DNA from: Planctomycetia bacterium
GTDB taxonomy: Bacteria; Planctomycetota; PLA2; JAEUHO01
Length of the DNA: 12,732 bases
Reading direction: 5' to 3'
Assembly (NCBI GenBank): GCA_030618975.1
Contig: JAUXCH010000053.1
Coordinates: 1-12,732 of the forward strand
Shown here: piece by piece, positions 7,650-12,732 of the stretch
Position numbering within the stretch: position 1 is the first letter of the stretch
Layout of the letters: the number at the start of each line of letters is the position of its first letter
The notes under the pieces: generated by a model
The model's input: the letters and a program-made list of their open reading frames with translations, nothing else
Databases searched by the model: none
Told to the model about the DNA's origin: nothing
Position numbers and translations under genes: made by a program

Positions 7650-8191
7650 GAGGGACCTCGCGGGGACGCGACGAAGCGACCCAGCACACGCGCCGCCTCG
7701 GGGCCTCCCGCCCGCAGCCGGATGCGCCGGGGAGCCTCCGGCAGGGCGCCGGGTTCGACGGCACGCTCCGGGACCTCCATCTCCAGCCATAGGTCGATCC
7801 GGTCCTCCGGGAGGGCGTCCGCCACGCGCTCCGCCCATTCGACGCAGGTCAGGCACCCGGGCCCGCATAGATCCTCGAAACCGACGTCTTCCAGCTCCTG
7901 GCCCCCACCCAACCGATACGCGTCCAGGTGGTGGAGGACGACGCCGCCCCGGGCCGGGTACGAGCGAGCGATGGTGAATGTGGGGCTCACCACGCGCGCC
8001 TCGGGCGAGACGCAGAGCCCCTCCGCCACGCCCTGCACCAACACGGTCTTGCCCGCCCCGAGGTCGCCGTAGAGCGCGACGACGAGCCCGTTTCCAGGCA
8101 GCGGCAGGGCGGCCTCCGCCAGGGCGCGGCCCAACGCGCGCGTCGCGTCGGCGTCCCGTGTGCGCGCGGACTCGGTCGGGGTGGGTTTCAC
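7646..8191 (-). CDS. tsaE: tRNA threonylcarbamoyladenosine biosynthesis ATPase TsaE
   Basis: TsaE is the small cytoplasmic ATPase that works with TsaD and TsaB to put threonylcarbamoyl on A37 of tRNAs reading ANN codons (t6A). The 181-residue product has the expected signatures: Walker A 'GDLGAGKT' (42-49), 'SPTFTI' (69-74), 'HLDAYRL' (88-94) and the C-terminal 'CVEWAERV' (116-123). The length is slightly above the common 150-170 because of a polar N-terminus and an Arg/Pro-rich tail. The start is a GTG with AGGA 7 bases upstream. The stop overlaps the GTG of the secreted repeat protein (GTGA), so the two are translationally coupled although their functions look unrelated. tsaB and tsaD are not in the window. 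Downstream of the ATPase gene, a 125-bp gap with hairpins precedes it. Confidence 0.95.
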   Translation of the reverse strand: MKPTPTESARTRDADATRALGRALAEAALPLPGNGLVVALYGDLGAGKTVLVQGVAEGLCVSPEARVVSPTFTIARSYPARGGVVLHHLDAYRLGGGQELEDVGFEDLCGPGCLTCVEWAERVADALPEDRIDLWLEMEVPERAVEPGALPEAPRRIRLRAGGPEAARVLGRFVASPRGPS

Positions 8192-8210
8192 GCGAGAATC
8201 CTACCCGTTG

Positions 8211-8222
8211 CCGACCCGTCGG
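8211..8222. promoter_or_regulatory. Small hairpin next to the tsaE ribosome binding site
   Basis: CCGA and TCGG arms enclose a 4-base loop. It sits one base from the larger hairpin at 8224-8249 and about 20 bases before the tsaE GTG, in the mRNA leader, with the AGGA (8199-8202) just after it. It may influence access to the ribosome binding site. Confidence 0.3.
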
Positions 8223-8223
8223 A

Positions 8224-8249
8224 CTCCCGGGGACAACGCCCCGCGGGAG
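8224..8249. promoter_or_regulatory. Strong GC hairpin in the tsaE leader
   Basis: The arms CTCCCGGGG (8224-8232) and CCCCGCGGGAG (8239-8249) pair over 9 bp with one bulged base and a short loop. No T-run follows on either strand, so an intrinsic terminator is unlikely. Possible roles are 3'-end protection of the ATPase mRNA, attenuation or transcript processing. Confidence 0.4.
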
Positions 8250-8263
8250 GACGAGAGGGTGCC

Positions 8264-8276
8264 GAGGCCCGGCCTC
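8264..8276. repeat. Perfect short palindrome 3' of the ATPase gene
   Basis: GAGGCCCGGCCTC is a perfect inverted repeat with 6-base arms around one central base (or a 5-bp stem with a 3-base loop). It lies 41 bp after the ATPase stop and adds to the hairpin-dense 8192-8316 gap. In DNA of this GC content such palindromes can arise by chance. Confidence 0.35.
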
Positions 8277-8316
8277 CACGGTGCCGGCGCCTGGATGGAA
8301 ATCGCACCGGCCGACG

Positions 8317-9693
8317 TCATGGGGAGAAGATTTCCGTGGCCGTGACCGTCATCGCGTCGCCGGCGTGCGCCACGGACTCGCGCGCGCAGACGCAGAAGCG
8401 TGCCTCGGACGAGACCTGCGGGAGCCCCTCCAACTTGCGAGCGAGGTCTCGAACGATCCGTCTCGCATCGACGCGTTTCGACCACTTCGCCTCACCCACG
8501 AGGACGGCCTCCCTCCGCCTGCCAGCGAGAACCACGGCATCGATCTCCACCGGGTCGTCTCTCCGTTTCCAGAACGGGCCGACCGCCACGGCTTCCGGGT
8601 GGATGTTCCCTGCCGCGACGAGGCGCCTGAGGTGTGCGCGAAACGCATCTTCCCACCGCATCCCCATGTGGTCGTCGAGCTCCTTTTCGATCACCGGGAG
8701 AATCGTTCGGCCGAGCCCACGATCGATCTCAGAGCGGTACCGATCGACGATCCCGAGCCAGAACGCGAGGAAGTTGTCGGCGAGCCGGTAGATCCTTCGA
8801 CGCGTCCTCTCCGGATCCTCGGTGACCGGGACCAAGCGTTCGACGAGCCTGGCTTGGATCAGGTCGTCGAGTACCCGGGCGGGGCTCGTCCCGACGGCCT
8901 GCGCGATCTCGTGGAACTTCGTTCTTCCCCGCGAGATCGCGTAGAGGACACGTCGGGAGAGATCCCCCTTCCCGCTTTCGGTGCAAAGCAGGTACTCCCC
9001 CTCCGTGAGAAGCCGGCCTCCCGGTTGGCACACGAGGTCGAGCAGATTCTCACGAAGACCGAGGCTTGGGTCCCACCATGCGAGATAGAGGGGCACGCCG
9101 CCGAGAAGGCCCCAAACCTGCGCCTGGTCCGAAGGCTCGAGACCTTCGAGCATCAGGGCGGCCTCGTGCGGCTCGAACGGGTGGAGGCGGAGCCGCAGGT
9201 CGATTCGACCGTACAACGGTGACTGCTCCTCCTGGGCGGCCTCCATGGACCGTACCGCGGAGCCGCAGAGGATGATGCGGAGACGGGTTCGTCCGCGAAC
9301 GCGGTCCCAGACGGCGCGCAGGATGCTCGCCACCTCGGGCGCGGTCTCGAGGATCTCGGGGAACTCGTCCAGGACGAGCAGCAGCGAGGAGTCTCGCCCC
9401 GCCTCGGCGAGCGTCTCGAAGGTGTCTTGCCAGTCCGCGAAGGGCCGAGCCTGCAGATCCCGGAAACCGGTGTCGAGAACCGCGGCGGAAACCCGGGAGA
9501 GCTCGAGCAGTTCGTCGGCGGCCGGGCGACGGGTACCGGTGTGAAAGACCGTCGGCAGATCACGGGAGAACTCCTGGAGGAGAGCGGTCTTCCCCACCCG
9601 GCGCCGACCCCAGACCAGTCCGAGTTGCCCTCCCGGTTCGTTCCACCAGCGCCGGAGCGCCGCGACCTCCTTCGTGCGGTTCACGAACGGCAT
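8317..9693 (-). CDS. Archaeal-type AAA/STAND-like ATPase with winged helix and DUF234 nuclease-like C-terminus
   Basis: From the ATG at 9693 the product is 458 residues; GGAGG (9702-9706) lies 8 bases upstream. A TTG at 9756 in the same frame would run coding sequence through an AT-rich palindrome and is less likely. The N-terminus 'MPFVNRTKEVAAL' is the family's usual opening. Walker A is 'GRRRVGKT' (29-36), Walker B 'LLLVLDEF' (104-111), and a sensor-type strand 'RIILCGS' lies at 139-145. A winged-helix segment follows (about 247-297, 'FHEIAQAVGTSPARVLDDLI'). The C-terminus matches DUF234, with PD-(D/E)XK-like residues Asp385 ('EIDAVVL') and Glu401-x-Lys403 ('GEAKW'), and a possible upstream Glu348. 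The biological role of this family (ATPase_2 plus DUF234) is not established, though it spreads between lineages. Sampled lines give about 63% GC against 70-78% in flanking genes, which suggests transfer. Confidence 0.9.
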   Translation of the reverse strand: MPFVNRTKEVAALRRWWNEPGGQLGLVWGRRRVGKTALLQEFSRDLPTVFHTGTRRPAADELLELSRVSAAVLDTGFRDLQARPFADWQDTFETLAEAGRDSSLLLVLDEFPEILETAPEVASILRAVWDRVRGRTRLRIILCGSAVRSMEAAQEEQSPLYGRIDLRLRLHPFEPHEAALMLEGLEPSDQAQVWGLLGGVPLYLAWWDPSLGLRENLLDLVCQPGGRLLTEGEYLLCTESGKGDLSRRVLYAISRGRTKFHEIAQAVGTSPARVLDDLIQARLVERLVPVTEDPERTRRRIYRLADNFLAFWLGIVDRYRSEIDRGLGRTILPVIEKELDDHMGMRWEDAFRAHLRRLVAAGNIHPEAVAVGPFWKRRDDPVEIDAVVLAGRRREAVLVGEAKWSKRVDARRIVRDLARKLEGLPQVSSEARFCVCARESVAHAGDAMTVTATEIFSP

Positions 9694-9701
9694 GACGCCA
9701 A

Positions 9702-9706
9702 CCTCC
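9702..9706 (-). promoter_or_regulatory. Ribosome binding site deciding the ATPase start
   Basis: GGAGG on the minus strand lies 8 bases before the ATG at 9693, which opens with the family's usual N-terminal motif. It supports this start over the TTG 63 bases further upstream. Confidence 0.75.
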
Positions 9707-9725
9707 AGTGTCACGTACGGAGACT

Positions 9726-9750
9726 GTAACTTACATGAGAGGTAAGGTAC
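9726..9750. promoter_or_regulatory. 25-bp AT-rich inverted repeat upstream of the ATPase
   Basis: GTAACTTAC (9726-9734) and GTAAGGTAC (9742-9750) are inverted copies with one mismatch in 9 positions, separated by 7 bases. The arm centres are 16 bp apart, about one and a half helical turns. It lies 33-57 bases before the ATPase ATG, inside the 87-bp gap after thiL. Its AT content stands out sharply from the surroundings. It looks like a binding site for a dimeric regulator, possibly autoregulatory, or a mark left by mobility. A weak -35/-10-like pair (TTGGAT, 17 bases, TAAGTT on the minus strand) overlaps it, but each half matches the consensus poorly. Confidence 0.55.
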
Positions 9751-9780
9751 ATCCAACCGGCCTGGGCGACCCTCCCCGGC

Positions 9781-10734
9781 TCACTCCCGGAGGAAGTGGT
9801 CGTACCCCTGCGGGTCCAGGGGTCGGCTGCCTGCGGGGGTCCGTAGGAGGATGCCCTCCGCCGCGTCCAGCACGCGTCCGATCTCGGTGAGGTCGACGCC
9901 GGCCGCGCGGAGCGCGTCCCGCTCCGACCCCGCCAGCGGAGCGTGCGCCAGGAGGAGCTCGAAGTCCTCGCCGTCGTGGAGCGCGGCCTCGAGCGGCGTG
10001 GCGCCGCGCGTCGCCTCCTGGGCGTCCGGATGGACGGGAACGCGCGCACCCTCCACCTCGGCCCCGACGTTCGACGCGCGACACAGGCGCGGAAGATCGC
10101 GGCTCAGGCCGTCGGACAGGTCCATCATCGCGTGGGGCACGCCCCGCTCGGCCAGGACGCGCGCCTCCGCGAGACGCGGAACGAAATCGAGGTGCCGCCC
10201 TCCGCGCGATCCGCCGAGGGGGCCCGTGACGCTCAGGACGTCGCCGACGCGTGCGCCCGTACGCGTCACGACGCCTCCGGGGCCGACCGCCCCGCAGGCC
10301 GTGACGGCCAGCGTCAGCGGACCGTCGGCCACGTTGGTGTCGCCGCCCGCGCACGGACAGTCGTAGCGGTTCGCGACGGTAGCGAGCCCGCGGGCCAGAC
10401 GCACCAGGAGATCGGGATCGCGATCGCGGGGCAACACCACCCCCACCTCGAAGCCCACGGGCACCGCGGCGGCGGCCGCGAGGTCGCTCAGGTTCACGAG
10501 GAGGGACTTCCCGGCCGCCGCCTCCGGTCCACACTCCGCGAGGTCGAAGTGCACACCGTCGACGAGGACGTCCGTGGTGACGATCACGCGTCCGGGCGAC
10601 GCCGCGGGAAGCGACAGCACGGCGCAGTCGTGACCCGGCGGGACGACGAGTGCGGGGTGCTTCTCGCTCGCGAGAATGGCGAACAGCTCGGCGAGCGCAC
10701 GGTCCTCCCCCTCGAGGTCCGCTGCCGTGCTCAT
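9781..10734 (-). CDS. thiL: Thiamine-monophosphate kinase ThiL
   Basis: ThiL phosphorylates thiamine monophosphate with ATP to the active cofactor thiamine diphosphate, in the cytoplasm. The 317-residue product has the family's motifs in order: 'GEDRALAELF' at the N-terminus, 'GHDCAVL' (34-40, normally GDDxAVL), 'TTDVLVDGVHF' (53-63), 'NLSDLAA' (81-87), 'GGDTN' (130-134), 'MDLSDGL' (204-210) and 'GEDFELLL' (255-262). These acidic residues bind magnesium and nucleotide in the AIR-synthase-like fold. The ATG at 10734 overlaps the preceding stop as ATGA and has GAGG 6 bases upstream. A longer frame from 10755 adds seven residues without better support. The one oddity is His in place of the first Asp of GDD. 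No other thi gene is in view. The rest of the active-site motifs look intact, so the enzyme is probably functional. Confidence 0.95.
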   Translation of the reverse strand: MSTAADLEGEDRALAELFAILASEKHPALVVPPGHDCAVLSLPAASPGRVIVTTDVLVDGVHFDLAECGPEAAAGKSLLVNLSDLAAAAAVPVGFEVGVVLPRDRDPDLLVRLARGLATVANRYDCPCAGGDTNVADGPLTLAVTACGAVGPGGVVTRTGARVGDVLSVTGPLGGSRGGRHLDFVPRLAEARVLAERGVPHAMMDLSDGLSRDLPRLCRASNVGAEVEGARVPVHPDAQEATRGATPLEAALHDGEDFELLLAHAPLAGSERDALRAAGVDLTEIGRVLDAAEGILLRTPAGSRPLDPQGYDHFLRE

Positions 10735-12732
10735 CGTCCGCCTCGCTGTGCCCACTTCCGGATCTCGGCCAGGAGCGTCCGCACCTCCTCAGCCGACATG
10801 CCCGCCACGTATCCGATCTTCCGGTTCGTACTTCGCTCGAGGACGAGGAAAAGGCGGGCCAGGACGGAGCTCCGCGGCCGGGGGAGACGGGCTTCGGCCT
10901 CGAGCATGGACAGCACGATCGGTACGACGCGCCGCGCGTCGATCCCGGGCAGACGGGCGGCACACAGATCCCGCACCCCGGGCACGGCGTCGAAGAGACC
11001 CTGCACCAACGTCTGGAGCACGCGCGCACCCGGCGCCTCGAGCTCGAACAGGGCCACGGCAGCGGCGAGGCGGACTTGCGTCGCGGTGTCGCATCGAAAG
11101 GCGCGCAAGAGCAGCTCCGGCGCCTCGGTCCCCGAACCGCGAACGGCCGCCGCGCACGCGGCCTGTCTCACCATCCAGGCGTCGTCCCGGAGGGCGATCC
11201 GGATGAGCGCGGGGAAGCTCTCGCGTCCCGCGACCTCCGTGGCTGCGCGACGCATCAGTGGGGCCGGATCGCGCAGGCCGTGCGCGACCAACGCCGGAGT
11301 GGCGCGGCCGCTCTCGGCCACGGTTTCGAACGCGCGCCGTCGGACGGGATACGCGTCGCTCCTCAGGTCGCTCAGGACCTGGGGGTTCTGTCGCACCCAC
11401 GCCACGTCCACGCCGTAGCGCAGTTGTGCCCAGACCGACTCCCCACCGGGCACGTCGCCCGCCACGCCTTGCACCCAGACGCGCAGTTCGTGCCATGCCG
11501 CCACGGCGAGGAGCGCGTCGAGATCGCCCGGAAGAAGGCTTGCGCGCCGGGCCCACACGGGGCCGAGGAGCTCGACCGCGCGCCCGGTGCCACCCGTCCT
11601 GCCGAGCAGGCGAACGGCCTCGCGCCGTCCGGGACCGGCCCGCGGAGGAAGGACCTCCGCGAGTGCGACCGCGCCGGCCGCACCGCCGGCTCGAACCGCC
11701 GCGGCGTTCTCCTCCGTGCGAGATGCGAGCCACGTGCGGACGCGGCGGCGACTCACCTCGATCGCCTGTGCCGTCGGCATCGACTCCGCGGCGACGACCG
11801 CCCGCTGGACCTCGGCAAGCTCCGGCGCCAGGGCGCGCTCTCCCATGCCCTCGAGGAACCGGCGGGCGGCGCCGGCTCGGTGCGCGGCGAGCAGCGCCTC
11901 GACGCGCGTCTGCACGGCGACGAAGTCGGAGTCCTGCGTGCGCCCTCCGGGGGTCGTAGGCTCCGCACGCGCGGCGAGTCTCGGGTAGTCCCGGCGCCAG
12001 TCTGCCTCGAGGCGGTCCGCGAGCAGCGCGTCTCCGCCCTCGGCGCGTTCGGCTCGAATGCGCAGCGCGGCGGCGCGACCGGGATCGGCGATGCTCACGA
12101 TGCCACTGCCGTCGAGGGTCGCGAGCAGGCGGCGCGCGCTCTCGTAGTCCCCTTCGTCGGCGAACGCCTGGGCGCGCAGCACGGTGACCTCCGGCGCGAT
12201 CCGCGGAGGCAGCGTTTGCGGGAGCACGCTCTCCATCGCGCCGCGTCCCTCCTCCCGGACCGTCCGGCGAGCCCGTGCGAGGAGTTGCCAGGGCCGCACG
12301 TCCACGCTCGCGAGGTGTGCCGCGAGGCGTGCGCGACCGCGCCCTGCCCAACGACCCGTCGGATCCTGCACCGCGCGCACGAGCAGGTCGTCGGGATCGT
12401 CGCCTTCGGCCGCGAAGCGGAGGAACCGTTTCACGGCGTCCGGCCCGCCGCTTTCCCGGAGCACGATCACGGCGGCGAGGGCCGTGGCCTCCACGGCGCG
12501 GGAGTCGGCGGGATCGACACGCGGCTCGGAGTCTCCGGTGTCGTGTCGCAGACGCTCCAAGTGGTCGTTCACGTCGCCCGACGCGACGATCTCCGCGACC
12601 CTCACGACGTACGGCGGGGGTGCGCCCAGTCGGTGCGTCACGTCTTCGAACACCGCTGCGGCCAGTCCGCGGAGCAAGACCATCTCCACGTCACGTCGGC
12701 CCGGCGCCAGTGGCTCCGTGTTGACCGTGAGC
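10731..12732 (-). CDS. HEAT-repeat protein with a peptidase MA-like, apparently inactive N-terminal domain (5' end outside the window)
   Basis: The frame is open to the window edge, so the true start is probably upstream; a GTG at 12689 is only the first internal candidate. Counting from that codon, residues 1-130 resemble the C-terminal part of peptidase MA-like gluzincins: 'MVLLRGLAAAVFEDVTHR' at the place of the HExxH helix, 'PPYVVRVAEIVASG' at the place of the glutamate-containing 'PxWLxEGxAE' motif, then 'GGPDAVKRFLRFAAEGDDPDDLLVRAV'. The zinc ligands are missing (RGLAA instead of HExxH). Residues about 140-420 are helical and may be TPR-like. Residues about 430-615 are HEAT repeats ('YPVRRRAFETVAES', 'PLMRRAATEVAGRE', 'WMVRQAACAAAVRG', 'TQVRLAAAVALFEL'). 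The tail 'TNRKIGYVAGMSAEEV' followed by a Trp-containing helix is typical of secreted HEAT proteins in planctomycetes. Its stop overlaps the thiL start (ATGA). Confidence 0.75.
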   Translation of the reverse strand, partial: LTVNTEPLAPGRRDVEMVLLRGLAAAVFEDVTHRLGAPPPYVVRVAEIVASGDVNDHLERLRHDTGDSEPRVDPADSRAVEATALAAVIVLRESGGPDAVKRFLRFAAEGDDPDDLLVRAVQDPTGRWAGRGRARLAAHLASVDVRPWQLLARARRTVREEGRGAMESVLPQTLPPRIAPEVTVLRAQAFADEGDYESARRLLATLDGSGIVSIADPGRAAALRIRAERAEGGDALLADRLEADWRRDYPRLAARAEPTTPGGRTQDSDFVAVQTRVEALLAAHRAGAARRFLEGMGERALAPELAEVQRAVVAAESMPTAQAIEVSRRRVRTWLASRTEENAAAVRAGGAAGAVALAEVLPPRAGPGRREAVRLLGRTGGTGRAVELLGPVWARRASLLPGDLDALLAVAAWHELRVWVQGVAGDVPGGESVWAQLRYGVDVAWVRQNPQVLSDLRSDAYPVRRRAFETVAESGRATPALVAHGLRDPAPLMRRAATEVAGRESFPALIRIALRDDAWMVRQAACAAAVRGSGTEAPELLLRAFRCDTATQVRLAAAVALFELEAPGARVLQTLVQGLFDAVPGVRDLCAARLPGIDARRVVPIVLSMLEAEARLPRPRSSVLARLFLVLERSTNRKIGYVAGMSAEEVRTLLAEIRKWAQRGGR

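Noticed and set aside
5949..8072. A plus-strand open frame of 707 codons
   Set aside because: It is antisense to the secreted repeat protein and tsaE, with a low-complexity Arg/Ala/Pro-rich product and no motifs.
7650..8279. Upstream in-frame extension of the secreted repeat protein
   Set aside because: The extension overlaps tsaE in another frame and is Arg/Gly/Pro-rich; the GTG at 7649 has a ribosome binding site, a GTGA overlap and a signal peptide immediately after it.
8192..8316. Intrinsic terminator or a phage attachment site after the ATPase
   Set aside because: The hairpins lack a T-run on either strand, and I found no matching direct repeat on the thiL side of the ATPase gene.
9694..9756. 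A 21-residue N-terminal extension of the ATPase from a TTG at 9756
   Set aside because: It would place the AT-rich palindrome inside coding sequence; the ATG at 9693 has GGAGG 8 bases upstream and the family's normal N-terminus.

Overview
The window is a very GC-rich stretch (sampled 60-base lines give roughly 70-78% G+C in most genes) in which every supported gene lies on the minus strand, so transcription runs from high to low coordinates. Secreted carboxypeptidase-regulatory-like beta-sandwich proteins, HEAT-repeat proteins, an ECF sigma factor next to a membrane anti-sigma-like protein with a prenyltransferase-type toroid, and thiL close to tsaE all suggest a planctomycete-like bacterium (Planctomycetota or a similar high-GC environmental phylum). 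This placement is an inference from gene content; no marker gene fixes the taxonomy.

In transcription order: (1) 12732-10731 is a 5'-truncated HEAT-repeat protein whose N-terminus looks like a peptidase MA-type metalloprotease domain that has lost HExxH. (2) 10734-9781 is ThiL, joined to it by an ATGA overlap. (3) 9693-8317 is an archaeal-type ATPase (ATPase_2 plus DUF234 with PD-(D/E)XK-like residues). It has visibly lower GC, and an AT-rich 25-bp inverted repeat lies just upstream. (4) 8191-7646 is TsaE, preceded by a cluster of hairpins. (5) 7649-4032 is a 1205-residue secreted protein made of about 12 tandem beta-sandwich repeats, joined to tsaE by a GTGA overlap. (6) 4003-3404 is an ECF sigma factor. 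(7) 3407-1782 is its likely membrane partner: an anti-sigma-like N-terminus, one membrane helix and an extracytoplasmic alpha/alpha-toroid domain, again joined by a GTGA overlap. (8) 1604-1389 is a 71-residue protein of unknown function. (9) 1325-57 is a secreted HEAT-repeat protein, best started at a TTG. (10) Positions 18-1 hold a ribosome binding site and the first six codons of a further gene.

The housekeeping parts are ThiL (thiamine diphosphate synthesis) and TsaE (tRNA t6A synthesis). Genes 5-7 look like an envelope module: a sigma factor, a membrane regulator that could sense something outside the cytoplasm through its toroid, and a large secreted repeat protein translationally coupled to tsaE and 28 bp ahead of the sigma gene. 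The ATPase between thiL and tsaE looks acquired. The most novel items are the sigma / toroid anti-sigma pair and the ATPase with its palindromic upstream site. I saw no tRNA, rRNA, CRISPR array, insertion sequence or plus-strand gene. No gene-free stretch exceeds 300 bp; the largest gaps are 1605-1781, 8192-8316 and 9694-9780, and each is described below.
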